Shown: positions 20,401 through 28,504, numbered from the stretch's first letter. The stretch: DNA of 64,000 nt from Rubidibacter lacunae KORDI 51-2 (GCF_000473895.1 NZ_ASSJ01000079.1:1-64000); one strand, 5' to 3'. Translations and numbers: made by a program. The notes: a model not told the origin generated them from the letters alone.

Positions 20401-21225
20401 ATGACAACGACAGTACCGGCAACCGAGCCAACCAACACGGCAGCAGCAGTGCTGACGGTGGATCGCGCTAACCTCGTCGAGGTTTTCTCAGCTATTCAAG
20501 GGGAAGGATCGAACGTCGGAACGCGACAAATCTTCATTCGCTTCGCCCGGTGCGACCTGCGCTGCCACTTTTGCGACAGCGCTCGCACGTGGGGCACACC
20601 TGCCACCTGCCGTATTGAAGCCACACCCGGCGCGCGCGATTTCGAAACCCACGCCAATCCGGTAACGCGATCGCAGCTCTTGGCATGGGTGGTGCGGCAG
20701 CACGTCCCCGGTTTGCACGACAGTATTAGCCTGACAGGCGGCGAACCGCTGCTTCATGCCTCGTTCTTGCAAACATTTCTGCCCGAGGTCCGCAGGCTGG
20801 GCTTGCCGATCTATCTCGAAACGGGCGGCCACCACCCCCAGCAACTCTCGGCAGTGTTGCCGTTTCTCGATGCGGTTGGTGCCGACCTCAAGCTGCCGAG
20901 CGTCAGCGGCGAGCAGCGCTGGCAAGCCCACGCTGATTTCCTCAAGCGATGTTGCGATGCTGGCGTTGAGGTGTTTGCCAAGCTAATCGTCAGCGATCGC
21001 ACCGACCGGGCCGACCTAGAGCGCGCGGCCGCGATTGTAGCCGGCACGTCGCCGGAGATTCCAGTATTCTTGCAGCCGGTAACGCCACTCGCGGAACCTC
21101 TTGCTGTTGGGGCAATCTCACCACCAACTCCCGCCCAAGTGCTGGCATGGCAAGCCCTGCTCAAACAGCAGCTCGCCTGCGTCCGCGTCGTGCCCCAAAC
21201 CCACAAGGCAATCGGTCAGCTGTAA
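20401..21225 (+). CDS. queE: 7-carboxy-7-deazaguanine synthase
   Basis: QueE is a radical SAM enzyme converting 6-carboxytetrahydropterin to 7-carboxy-7-deazaguanine on the way to queuosine. The 274-residue protein has the substrate-facing motif VEVFSAIQGEGSNVGTRQIF, the cluster motif CDLRCHFC (C51, C55, C58) and a glycine-rich SLTGGEPLLH (about 113-122). I chose the ATG at 20401; an upstream ATG at 20311 overlaps the end of gghA region and adds a serine-rich stretch. No other queuosine gene lies in the window. Confidence 0.9.
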   Translation: MTTTVPATEPTNTAAAVLTVDRANLVEVFSAIQGEGSNVGTRQIFIRFARCDLRCHFCDSARTWGTPATCRIEATPGARDFETHANPVTRSQLLAWVVRQHVPGLHDSISLTGGEPLLHASFLQTFLPEVRRLGLPIYLETGGHHPQQLSAVLPFLDAVGADLKLPSVSGEQRWQAHADFLKRCCDAGVEVFAKLIVSDRTDRADLERAAAIVAGTSPEIPVFLQPVTPLAEPLAVGAISPPTPAQVLAWQALLKQQLACVRVVPQTHKAIGQL

Positions 21226-21390
21226 GTACTCGGTTCCGGGAGGCGACGGGCGCGCGCCAACCCCTTGCTGTGAAAGCAGATCGACCACACGGGCCTACAA
21301 GCACGCGCTCGATCGCATACCTCCATTCACAGGAAGGCGGCGGAAATATAATTGAGGCTGCCTCGCCCGGTCAACTCGACGTTACATACC

Positions 21391-21951
21391 ATGCCGGAAA
21401 CGACACCGAACGCCACGATTTTCCGCCTCTCGCCGATCGTGCGCATCACGTTGCTATGTTTGTATGTAGGGTTAACCGTGCCGTTACCGTTCTTAGCAAC
21501 GGCAACCGACGCCCCCATCCCGGCATCAGGATTGTGGATCGCGATCGCGATCGGGCTTGTGGCGCTGTACGGCGCGCTGTGCGAGCGCGTCGTCGTCGAT
21601 GCGGAGTGCATTAAAGTTACTTATCCACGCTGGATCCCCCCATTTTTCCGATCGGGCTGGTCGCTAGCATGGTCGGATATCGCCGACCTCAAAATGCGAA
21701 CTACCGGTCAAGGCGGCTTGGTGTATTACTTTGTAACGCGCAACGGCGATCGGGCTTACTTACTCCCTATGCGCGTGGGTGGGTTTACACGGCTCGTCGA
21801 AAATGTTAGCGCTCGTACGGGTCTCGACATGCGTGATGTGCGACCCCTAGCTCAACCGTGGATGTACTTAGTTCTGTTCGCGTTCGCGCTTCTACTTTTT
21901 CTGATTGATGTTTGGACAATTTGGACGGCGATCGCTCTCGGTCGCGCGTGA
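21391..21951 (+). CDS. uncharacterised membrane protein with PH-like middle domain
   Basis: The 186-residue protein has two N-terminal hydrophobic helices (about 12-65), a soluble middle resembling a bacterial PH-type domain (VVVDAECIKVTYP ... WSLAWSDIADLKMRTTGQGG) and one C-terminal helix (about 152-180). I recognise the architecture as common in cyanobacteria but know no function. Start choice: ATG at 21391 removes a 13-residue extension that would not suit a membrane N-terminus. Downstream lies repeat-rich DNA. Confidence 0.6.
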   Translation: MPETTPNATIFRLSPIVRITLLCLYVGLTVPLPFLATATDAPIPASGLWIAIAIGLVALYGALCERVVVDAECIKVTYPRWIPPFFRSGWSLAWSDIADLKMRTTGQGGLVYYFVTRNGDRAYLLPMRVGGFTRLVENVSARTGLDMRDVRPLAQPWMYLVLFAFALLLFLIDVWTIWTAIALGRA

Positions 21952-21966
21952 GGATCTTGGTCGCCC

Positions 21967-22016
21967 CAAGCAATTTCTCGTACCCCATAAACAAGCAATT
22001 TCTCGTACCCCATAAA
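21967..22016 (+). repeat. two perfect 25-bp tandem repeats
   Basis: A 25-bp unit beginning CAAGCAATTTCTCG is repeated twice head to tail with no mismatch, directly after the membrane-protein gene. Perfect identity suggests a recent slippage or duplication. Confidence 0.85.
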
Positions 22017-22060
22017 AGGGACTTGCTCCGATCGCGATCGCTCGGCCGGCAGCGATCGAA

Positions 22061-22200
22061 TCATACCAAATTGAAAAAAGGGAGTAACGAATGCCAGTGG
22101 TAGGAACAGCGACCCGAGGAAACTCAACGCTCGGGGAATATGACTTCATTCTCGGCGCTCTATCTGTCGTGCATATTCTTTGATTTGGTATGAGATGCGA
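22061..22200. repeat. MITE-like element with ATACCAA termini
   Basis: An inverted repeat (TCATACCAAAT at about 22061 against ATTTGGTATGA ending about 22193) encloses roughly 110 bp without coding potential. The outer sequence TTTGGTATGAGATGC recurs in opposite orientation at 36508-36525, and a third ATACCAAAT occurs at about 38541. This looks like a small non-autonomous element, perhaps derived from an IS. Confidence 0.4.
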
Positions 22201-22239
22201 ATGCTGGTTGATGATACAGCGACCATCTGAGAGTTTCGG

Positions 22240-22324
22240 TAGTCCTGCACAGTGAGGGGAACGCAGGTGCAGAACCCTTACTTATCCATGCTCCCAACCC
22301 AGCACGTTCGTCATACTTCAGGAC
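22240..22324 (+). repeat. dispersed ~85 bp repeat family, copy A
   Basis: One of four copies (others at 25695-26001, 36443-36515 and 57941-58025). Shared order: TAGTCC, CAGTGA, GGTGCAGAACCC, and an end of the type CTTCAGGA. The middle can fold as a hairpin with loop GCAGA. It lies about 65 bp beyond the 3' end of the minus-strand SH3b gene. Confidence 0.7.
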
Positions 22325-22389
22325 TGCCAGAATTTCTTCCGTTAAGACTGTGCATCATCTAGGCAAAGGAAGTTCCCAGTCTTCCAAGG

Positions 22390-22872
22390 TTATCGACAAA
22401 CAAAATCAGAGCGGACCCAAGCAACCCACTGTTTTGTTCCAACTTCCAGCCAAGTGCTTCCGTCCACACCGCGACTAAATGAATAGACAAGAACTAGCTC
22501 TCGGTCAGAGACTGTGTAATTGCGCTGTTCAAAGCGAGCAAAAACTCTCTCTCCTCCAGAGCCGACCTGAACTAATCCTTTAGGATGATTTGTTCCTGGT
22601 CCTGTACGTAGGTTTACGCTAGACCCTCTTAGTTCTTGTACAAATCCAACTTGAATAATTGCTTGCGTTCGCTGGCAAAAAAGAAAAATAATGAAGAGGA
22701 TTGAGTTAATACTGACTAAATCCTCTTCCGCATTGGAGACAGCATCCTTGCTAAGGAAACAGGCAAAGTGACGATAAAGGATTGCGCAGCTTACTGGTGG
22801 GGATTGTTTAGGGGCTATATTCCCCCAGCCATCCCCGAATCGCTGCAATCTTCTGAGACAATGATATGTCAT
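22390..22872 (-). CDS. small exported protein with C-terminal SH3b domain
   Basis: The frame gives up to 160 residues. The last ~85 residues form a bacterial SH3-type domain (RGSSVNLRTGPGTNH ... WLEVGTKQWVAWVRSDFVCR). A hydrophobic helix precedes it (SINSILFIIFLF), suggesting a signal peptide or anchor. The N-terminal ~65 residues before that helix are unlike a normal protein start, so the true start is probably an internal non-ATG codon or the gene is a truncated remnant. It is divergent from the NACHT gene, with the two ATGs only about 20 bp apart, so it might be part of the same accessory insertion. Such domains often bind cell-wall peptides. Confidence 0.5.
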   Translation of the reverse strand: MTYHCLRRLQRFGDGWGNIAPKQSPPVSCAILYRHFACFLSKDAVSNAEEDLVSINSILFIIFLFCQRTQAIIQVGFVQELRGSSVNLRTGPGTNHPKGLVQVGSGGERVFARFEQRNYTVSDRELVLVYSFSRGVDGSTWLEVGTKQWVAWVRSDFVCR

Positions 22873-22894
22873 CCCCCGAGCTGAGGTGCCGGCG

Positions 22895-25693
22895 ATGAGA
22901 TATCCGGGTAACAAGTTTGGCTTGAGCGTGACGAAGCCGGTATCGGTGTGGAACCAGGAGGTGAAGGCCGACTTTAGGAATCTGTTCAAAGCTCTCGGCA
23001 AAGCCGGGGTAGATGCGGTTTCTGGCAAATGGCTCGGGGTGGGCAAAGATGCAGTCGATGCACTGTCCGCACTGGGCTTGAAAGTAAATGAGCCGGGACA
23101 GTTGGCTTGGAGCCTGATTTACAACTCCCTGCAGCAGGCCACCGTAGAGCTGGCGATCGATTCTGAGGGGCTGCTGCCCGATGCCCCGGAGGACTTAGAA
23201 ACCTTTTGCGATCGCTTGGATTTGTCAGTGTTGGAGGCAACCGAGGTCGCGATCGGCGAGGACTTTTTCGCTCGTCCCGAGAACTTGTCGCTGCTGGAGC
23301 CCTGGCAGCAGGTGTTGCAGCGGTGGTTTATGGGATTTGGGGCGGACGAAAGGGAGGCAAAGACCATTGCCCAACGCCTGCCCAGCTATTTCCCGCTGGC
23401 AGTCGCGCGTGAATGGCGGGAAAACCAGACGACCTATGCCCCAATCCTGCAGGCTCTGGAGTCACCATTTAGCCAGGCAGCGGAGCGGGAGCTGGGATGG
23501 CGGCAATATCAAGCGTGGCTGAAGAAACAAGTGGCAGAGCCGCTGCTGGGAGAGCCCTTTGGTCTGGAAGATGTCTATGTCGATCCCTGTGCTTATTTCC
23601 GGCGCAAGTGCGAAGAGGATGGGGAGAGAAGTCGGTATGAGGAATGCGATCGCTACGAGCGCGTAGTGGTGAAGTTGGGGGCGGCGCTACGGGAATGGCT
23701 GCATCGAGCCGATCGGAATGACGCGATCCGGGTGGTGAGTGGTGGTCCGGGGTCGGGGAAGTCCTCTTTTGCCAAGATGTTTGCGGCGCGTCACGATTTT
23801 GACTTCCCCGTGTTGTTTGTGCCCCTCCATCAATTCGATTTGAAAGGGGACCTGGTGCAGTCTGTGGGGCAATTCGTGCGATACGAGGAGCTATCAGAAA
23901 ACCCCCTCGATCCAGATAATCGCGACCTGCGGCTTTTGATTATTTTTGATGGTCTGGACGAGCTGTCCAAGCAGGGCAAATTATCTGAAGGCGATGCTAA
24001 GGAATTTGTGCGCGAGGTAAACCAAAAAGTCAGCCAGATCAACCAACGCACGACTCACTTACAGGTGGTGATCACAGGGCGAGATGTGGCAGTACAAGGG
24101 GCTTTTCGCAATCTGGAGCGAGTTTTCCATGTGCTGCCTTATTTCGAGCCTGAAGCTAAACGATATGAAGAGAGCAACGAGTACTACATCGATGAAGGCG
24201 ATTGTTTGGCGGTCGATCTCCGGGATGTTTGGTGGCGCAAGTATGGTGAGGTGACCCAGAAGGCATATACAGGGATGCCTGAGGATCTAGATCGGGAGAA
24301 ACTCACCGAGATTACAGGACAGCCGCTGCTGAATTACTTGGTAGCTTTTACCTATGTAAAGGGCAAGCTCAACCTTTCTGATACAACCAACCTTAACTCC
24401 ATCTATGCCGATTTGCTTCATGAGGTTTACGAGCGTAGCTATGAGGGCAAAGGGAAGCGGCACAAAGCGATCGGCGATCTGTCCGAGGAAAATTTTCGCC
24501 GCATCCTTGAAGAAGTGTCGTTAGCTGCCTGGCACGGTGATGGGCGAACGACCACGGTTGGGGAGATTCGGCAGCATTGTCAGCGAAGCCGTTTGCAGCG
24601 TTTGCTCGAGCAATTTGAGGAAGGTGCTAAAGCTGGGGTGACGCGGCTCTTCCTGGCGTTTTATTTTCGCCAAAGTGGCAGCCGGGAAAACGAGCCGACG
24701 TTTGAGTTCACGCACAAAAGCTTTGGGGAATATCTGACGGCGGCGCGTATCGTGCGAGCCATGGCCCGCATCCAAGCCAAGCTCGACCAACGTGAAAAAG
24801 ATTTCGAGGAGGGCTGGGACGAACGAGACGCATTGCTCCATTGGGCAGAAATCTGCGGACCAACCAGGATGGACCCCTATCTGTTGGAGTTTGTCTGGAA
24901 TGAAGTGTCACTTCGGTCCAAGGAAGACGTGGCGAAATGGCAAAAGACCTTTGCTCGACTCATTGAGGAGATGCTGAAGCATGGGATGCCAATGGAGAAG
25001 ATCGTGCCGCCCCTGGTTTTCCATAAAGCCAATCGGTGGGCGATTCATGCGGAGGAGTGTTTGTTGGTGGCCTTGAATGCCTGTGCACGCGTTACACGAG
25101 AGGTTTCGACGGTTCAATGGACCGAACCAACAACATTTGGTAGTTGGCTTTTGCGGCTCCAAGGTCAGAGGGATTACGAAGACAAGAGTGTTGCTTCAAA
25201 ATGCCTTTCTTACCTCAATCTCTCGCAAGCAGAACTTTATGCGGCAAATCTGGATGAGGCGCATCTGGCTGGGGCGCATCTGGAAGGGGCGAATCTGTTT
25301 CGGGCGCATCTGGATCTGGCGAATCTGGCTGGGGCGAATCTGGAAGGGGTGGAACTGAAAGGGGCGGATCTGTCTGGGGCGGATTTGGAAGGGGCGCATC
25401 TGGCTGGGGCGGATCTGGCTAGAGCGCGTCTGGCTGGGGCGCATCTGGCTGGGGCGCATCTGGAATGGGCGATTCTGGCAGAGGCGGATCTGAAAGGGGC
25501 GGATCTGGCTGGGGCGCATCTGGATGGGGCGGATCTGGAAGGGGCGCATCTGGAAGGGGCGCATCTGGATGGGGCAGAACTGGATGGGGCGGAACTGGAA
25601 GGGGCGCATCTGGCTGGGGCAATAGGTCTTTTTGACAATCTCTCTTGTCCTGAAAAGTATCGCCTCAGAAAACCAATATCGGATGGGGGGTAA
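22895..25693 (+). CDS. NACHT (STAND) NTPase with C-terminal pentapeptide repeats, candidate anti-phage protein
   Basis: A 932-residue protein. Residues 1-270 are helical, with a segment (about 195-240) like the regions that precede NACHT in bacterial NACHT proteins. The NACHT core has Walker A GGPGSGKSS (283-291), Walker B LLIIFDGLDEL (about 346-356), VVITGRD (about 390) and the winged-helix-end motif FEFTHKSFGEYL (about 603-614). A ~150-residue linker leads to about 27 pentapeptide repeats (766-909), where leucine-rich repeats or TPRs act as sensors in relatives. Bacterial NACHT proteins include proven anti-phage factors; defence here is inference. ATG at 22895 is favoured by a GAGG site; a GTG at 22886 is possible. 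An SH3b gene diverges upstream and mobile elements follow. Confidence 0.8.
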   Translation: MRYPGNKFGLSVTKPVSVWNQEVKADFRNLFKALGKAGVDAVSGKWLGVGKDAVDALSALGLKVNEPGQLAWSLIYNSLQQATVELAIDSEGLLPDAPEDLETFCDRLDLSVLEATEVAIGEDFFARPENLSLLEPWQQVLQRWFMGFGADEREAKTIAQRLPSYFPLAVAREWRENQTTYAPILQALESPFSQAAERELGWRQYQAWLKKQVAEPLLGEPFGLEDVYVDPCAYFRRKCEEDGERSRYEECDRYERVVVKLGAALREWLHRADRNDAIRVVSGGPGSGKSSFAKMFAARHDFDFPVLFVPLHQFDLKGDLVQSVGQFVRYEELSENPLDPDNRDLRLLIIFDGLDELSKQGKLSEGDAKEFVREVNQKVSQINQRTTHLQVVITGRDVAVQGAFRNLERVFHVLPYFEPEAKRYEESNEYYIDEGDCLAVDLRDVWWRKYGEVTQKAYTGMPEDLDREKLTEITGQPLLNYLVAFTYVKGKLNLSDTTNLNSIYADLLHEVYERSYEGKGKRHKAIGDLSEENFRRILEEVSLAAWHGDGRTTTVGEIRQHCQRSRLQRLLEQFEEGAKAGVTRLFLAFYFRQSGSRENEPTFEFTHKSFGEYLTAARIVRAMARIQAKLDQREKDFEEGWDERDALLHWAEICGPTRMDPYLLEFVWNEVSLRSKEDVAKWQKTFARLIEEMLKHGMPMEKIVPPLVFHKANRWAIHAEECLLVALNACARVTREVSTVQWTEPTTFGSWLLRLQGQRDYEDKSVASKCLSYLNLSQAELYAANLDEAHLAGAHLEGANLFRAHLDLANLAGANLEGVELKGADLSGADLEGAHLAGADLARARLAGAHLAGAHLEWAILAEADLKGADLAGAHLDGADLEGAHLEGAHLDGAELDGAELEGAHLAGAIGLFDNLSCPEKYRLRKPISDGG
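25250..25622 (+). repeat. 15-bp coding minisatellite in NACHT gene
   Basis: About 24 units of a 15-bp sequence of the type GGGGCGCATCTGGCT/GAA run in tandem and encode A(H/D/N)L(A/E/D)G pentapeptides. The nucleotide identity between units is far higher than the protein fold would require, which points to recent expansion by slippage or recombination. Copy number is likely variable between strains. Confidence 0.85.
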
Positions 25694-25694
25694 T

Positions 25695-26001
25695 CCTGAA
25701 GTGTGTTGCTCATGCTGAGCTAGAGCACCGGTACAGAAGTCAAAGATCCTGCATTTTTTGCCCCCCCTGCCCCCCAGTTTTAGGGAGTTCTGAGTCCGGA
25801 AGTCCTCCAGAATTGGGGGATTTAGGGTGCTGAATAAGCTATGGGGCGACTAGCGTACCGGTGCTCTAGTCAGAGCAAGGGTTTGAGGCTTCGTCAAAAT
25901 CTTCATGAATAATCCAGGCTAGCCGCAATTCTGACTTCTGTAACGGTGCTCTAGGGCATGACCAAGTGCGAGTTCTGCACCTACACCCCCCAGCACTGAG
26001 C
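25695..26001 (-). repeat. dispersed ~85 bp repeat family, copy D, split by a MITE
   Basis: The left part (25695-25719) matches the CCTGAAGTGC...GCTGAG end of copy C, and the right part (about 25956-26001) matches its GTGNGNGTTCTGCACC...CACTGA part. The two halves are separated by a 235-bp insertion. It begins two bases after the NACHT stop codon. Confidence 0.65.
25720..25954. mobile_element. 235-bp MITE with 23-bp terminal inverted repeats
   Basis: The ends CTAGAGCACCGGTACAGAAG (25720 onward) and the reverse complement at 25932-25954 match over 22 of 23 bases. A further copy of the terminal motif, GTACCGGTGCTCTAG, sits internally at 25855-25869, so a shorter 150-bp unit (25720-25869) may be the basic element and the rest a second partial copy. 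It contains no coding frame. Flanks are consistent with a CTAG target. It interrupts copy D of the dispersed repeat. Confidence 0.7.
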
Positions 26002-26144
26002 AGATCTGCCTACTGGCTTATCTTTGTTCGATGACTACTCAAGGGCCAACAACGGCTATAGCACTAGAGAGATCCGTCGCAGTGCTTCGCCCATAGCCGA
26101 AGGCTTGGGGGGGTGGTGAAGCGGCGGGCGACCGAAGGGAGCAA

Positions 26145-26558
26145 TCACTCAATCTCCGCCTGCTGCTCAATGTAGTGCTTGATGACTGCCAAAGGTGCGC
26201 CGCCACATGAAAGCAGGCAGTAGGTTCGGCTCCAGAAAACAGGCTTGCCAAGGTAAATCTGATTGAGGTGCTCAGCAAATTCCTTCCTGATGAGCCGACT
26301 TGAAACGGTTTTCAGGTTGTTGACTAGCTTAGACGGCTGCACTTTGGGATTTACCGACATCAGGATGTGAAGGTGGTCGGCCTCTCCGTTGAACTCCACC
26401 AGCTCGCACTCCCACTTGTTCAACGTCTCTTCAAAGATTTGCCCGAGCCGCTCCAACATCGGCTTGGTGATACATTTGCGACGGTACTTGGTCGCGACGA
26501 CTAAGTGAAAATGAATCAGGTAACTGCAGTGTCTAAGTTTGTTTAACTGCTGTGGCAT
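26145..26558 (-). CDS. tnpA: IS200/IS605 family transposase TnpA (Y1 HUH)
   Basis: A 137-residue single-strand transposase. The HUH metal motif appears as HLHILM (about 62-67), and the catalytic tyrosine lies in VIKHYIEQQ near the C-terminus. Length and motifs are those of a complete family member, so it is likely active. TnpA excises and inserts the element as a circular single strand using the subterminal hairpins. The gene is divergent from tnpB, with only 29 bp between the starts, so both promoters overlap. Confidence 0.92.
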   Translation of the reverse strand: MPQQLNKLRHCSYLIHFHLVVATKYRRKCITKPMLERLGQIFEETLNKWECELVEFNGEADHLHILMSVNPKVQPSKLVNNLKTVSSRLIRKEFAEHLNQIYLGKPVFWSRTYCLLSCGGAPLAVIKHYIEQQAEIE

Positions 26559-26587
26559 TGCTGATGACTAAAGGTTAAAATGTCCCT

Positions 26588-27841
26588 ATGATAACCCTGA
26601 CGTATGAGTACAAACTGAAACCGACTAAGCAGCAAGCCGAACAAATCGTCCACGATTTAGAGGTGTGCCGCAAGGTCTGGAACTATGCGCTGAGAGATCG
26701 CAAAGATTGGATTGCTTCGCGGAAGTGTTCGATCGACGCCTGCTCTCTGCGTAGCGAGTACATCATTCCGGCAAATGAGCCTTACCCTAGCTTCAAAGTT
26801 CAATGCCAGCGTCTAACCCAGGCCAAGAAGGCAAATCTAGATCTAGCTTCGGTCAACGCCCAGGCTTTGCAGCAAGTCCTGAGACGCCTCGACCAAGCAT
26901 TTGAGCGTCGGCAAAAGCTGAGTGCTGGTTTCCCACGGTTCAAGAAAGCGGGTCGGATGCGGTCATACGTCTTTCCTCAACTGGGTAAGGTGCCGTTGGC
27001 ACAGGGACGAGTTAAGTTACCTAGTCTTGGCTGGGTGGCGATTCGTCAGTCTCGCCCTTATCCAGAGGGCTTTGTTGTCAAGCAAGCCAGGGTTATCAAA
27101 CGGGCATCGGGCTATTACCTGATGTTGTCGTTTCAGGCTGACATTGCCATTCCAGGGCCGCCGTCGGTGGGTCATGTTGTCGGGGTGGATGTCGGGCTGG
27201 AATATTTTCTTTCCACCTCAGACGGTCTTCAGGTTGTACGACCTAAGTTTTTTGTGGAACTGCAACGCCAGCTGAAATTGCTGCAACGTAGGTTAAAGCG
27301 GAAACAAATGGGGTCGGCCAATTGGAAAAAGGCTCAAGCTAAGGTGGCGAGATTGTACGAACGCATCGCCAATACCCGCAAAGACTTTCACTTCAAGCAA
27401 GCCCACAAGCTTTGTGATGTCGCTGACGCGATCGTGGTTGAAGACTTGAACCTGATTGGCCTGAGTCGCGGGGTATTAGGCAAGCATATGCTAGATGCTG
27501 GTCACGGGCAATTCCTTAATTCGGTGCTTCCCTGGGTTGCATTTAAGCGTGGCAAGGCAGTCGTCAAGGAGGATGCACGGGGAAGCAGTCAGGAATGTCC
27601 TGCTTGCGGTGCTGTGGTCAAGAAAAACCTTTCTGACCGCTGGCACCAGTGCTCCTGTGGATGTTCGATGCCCCGTGATGTGGCAAGCGGTATCGTACTG
27701 CGGAATAGGTTCTTAGGCCGTGGGGCGCACGGTCTTGAAAATGCCCCTGGAGACGATCTGACGGGGGTGCCTTTTGGGGCATCTAGTCAAGTGTCTGTGA
27801 ACGGGGAATCTCCAGCTATACGCAAAGCGTTAGCTGGATGA
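26588..27841 (+). CDS. tnpB: RNA-guided endonuclease TnpB
   Basis: A 417-residue IS605-type TnpB. The N-terminal helix-turn-helix (KPTKQQAEQIVHDLEVCRKV) and beta region precede a RuvC nuclease: D in GVDVGLEYF (about 200), E in VVEDLNLIGL (about 284) and D in MPRDVASGIV (about 364), with a four-cysteine zinc ribbon CPACG...CSCGC between the last two. All catalytic acids are present. Family members are guided by an omega-RNA made from the 3' end of tnpB and the right end; here the guide part would be the adjacent nblB 3' end. The last residues overlap the right-end hairpin. Confidence 0.92.
   Translation: MITLTYEYKLKPTKQQAEQIVHDLEVCRKVWNYALRDRKDWIASRKCSIDACSLRSEYIIPANEPYPSFKVQCQRLTQAKKANLDLASVNAQALQQVLRRLDQAFERRQKLSAGFPRFKKAGRMRSYVFPQLGKVPLAQGRVKLPSLGWVAIRQSRPYPEGFVVKQARVIKRASGYYLMLSFQADIAIPGPPSVGHVVGVDVGLEYFLSTSDGLQVVRPKFFVELQRQLKLLQRRLKRKQMGSANWKKAQAKVARLYERIANTRKDFHFKQAHKLCDVADAIVVEDLNLIGLSRGVLGKHMLDAGHGQFLNSVLPWVAFKRGKAVVKEDARGSSQECPACGAVVKKNLSDRWHQCSCGCSMPRDVASGIVLRNRFLGRGAHGLENAPGDDLTGVPFGASSQVSVNGESPAIRKALAG
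27812..27837 (+). repeat. right-end hairpin of the IS605 element
   Basis: The stem CCAGCTA(T)ACGC pairs with GCGTTAGCTGG around the loop AAA, with a single bulged T. It lies within the final codons of tnpB. In this IS family, such a hairpin is recognised by TnpA and is also the 3' scaffold part of the omega-RNA. Confidence 0.75.
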
Positions 27842-27844
27842 GCG

Positions 27845-28504
27845 TCAATCCGACATCAGGCGACGCGCTTCGTCGGCTACGGGTTCGGCAGCATCATCGG
27901 TCATCCGGGCCACGAGCGATCGCGCTTCGGGCGTATTCAGTCGTCCTAGGGCCTGCACCGTACGGAAGCGGATTTGCCAATCCGTATCGGTAACGAAGGG
28001 CTGCAGGAGCTGAACCGCATGCGGGTCGCCCAACTCACCGAGAGATCCGATCGCGACAGTTTGCTCCAAAGTGTTGCTGGAAGTCAGGGCCGTTTGCAGG
28101 AGGTCGAAGGCACGCGGGTCGCCCAGCTCCCCGAGCGCGGCTATAACGCTGACGCGCACGAGCCATTCCGACGTTCGCTCGTACAGCGCTTGCAAGTCGT
28201 CAAAGGCCCCCTCGGCTTTCAAGGCACCGATCGTATCGGCCGCTGCCGCTTGCACGTCGGGCTCAGGGTCGGATAGTAGCGATCGCAGCAGCGGCAGCAC
28301 GGCTGCTGGGTCGTCGGCAGCCAGCGAATCCATTTGGCTGACCGCTGCGTAGCGAATGCGCGGGTTGGGATCTTGCAGGACCGGCAAGATCAGCTCCAGG
28401 GCTTGCGATCGCTTTAGCTCTCGCAGTTGGTTAATCCCTTTGATGCGCTGGCCGAAGTCTTCGGAGGTTAGGAGAGCGCGGACGGATTCGGGCGTAATGC
28501 TCAT
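27845..28504 (-). CDS. nblB: HEAT-repeat protein NblB-like (phycobilisome degradation)
   Basis: A 219-residue soluble protein built of about six HEAT/PBS-lyase type helical repeats (for example DPNPRIRYAAVSQMDSLA and DPEPDVQAAAADTIGALK). Length, the MSITPESV start and repeat spacing match cyanobacterial NblB, which helps dismantle phycobilisomes under nutrient or light stress. The stop codon coincides with the TCAA at the right end of the IS605 element, so the insertion landed exactly at the gene end; the C-terminus looks full length. The ATG at 28504 was preferred over 28528 for family fit. Confidence 0.75.
   Translation of the reverse strand: MSITPESVRALLTSEDFGQRIKGINQLRELKRSQALELILPVLQDPNPRIRYAAVSQMDSLAADDPAAVLPLLRSLLSDPEPDVQAAAADTIGALKAEGAFDDLQALYERTSEWLVRVSVIAALGELGDPRAFDLLQTALTSSNTLEQTVAIGSLGELGDPHAVQLLQPFVTDTDWQIRFRTVQALGRLNTPEARSLVARMTDDAAEPVADEARRLMSD

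Larger units (their letters stand above)
26030..27848. mobile_element. IS200/IS605-family insertion sequence (tnpA and tnpB divergent)
   Basis: The element comprises a minus-strand HUH transposase gene and a plus-strand tnpB gene back to back, the IS605 arrangement. A subterminal hairpin at the right end (CCAGCTA...TAGCTGG, 27812-27837) overlaps the last codons of tnpB, and a TCAA cleavage-type tetranucleotide follows at 27845-27848, as in IS608. On the left, an inverted repeat CGGCTAT...ATAGCCG (26053-26099) may be the left-end hairpin. The exact left boundary (26002-26052) is not certain. Both proteins look intact. Confidence 0.8.

Noticed and set aside
21967-22016. CRISPR array
   Set aside because: Only two units without spacers; it is a direct tandem duplication. 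No CRISPR-like array with spacers was seen anywhere in the window.
25237-25713. Minus-strand frames opposite the pentapeptide repeats
   Set aside because: They are mirror images of the 15-bp coding repeat, giving artificial proline-, serine- or arginine-rich repeats.
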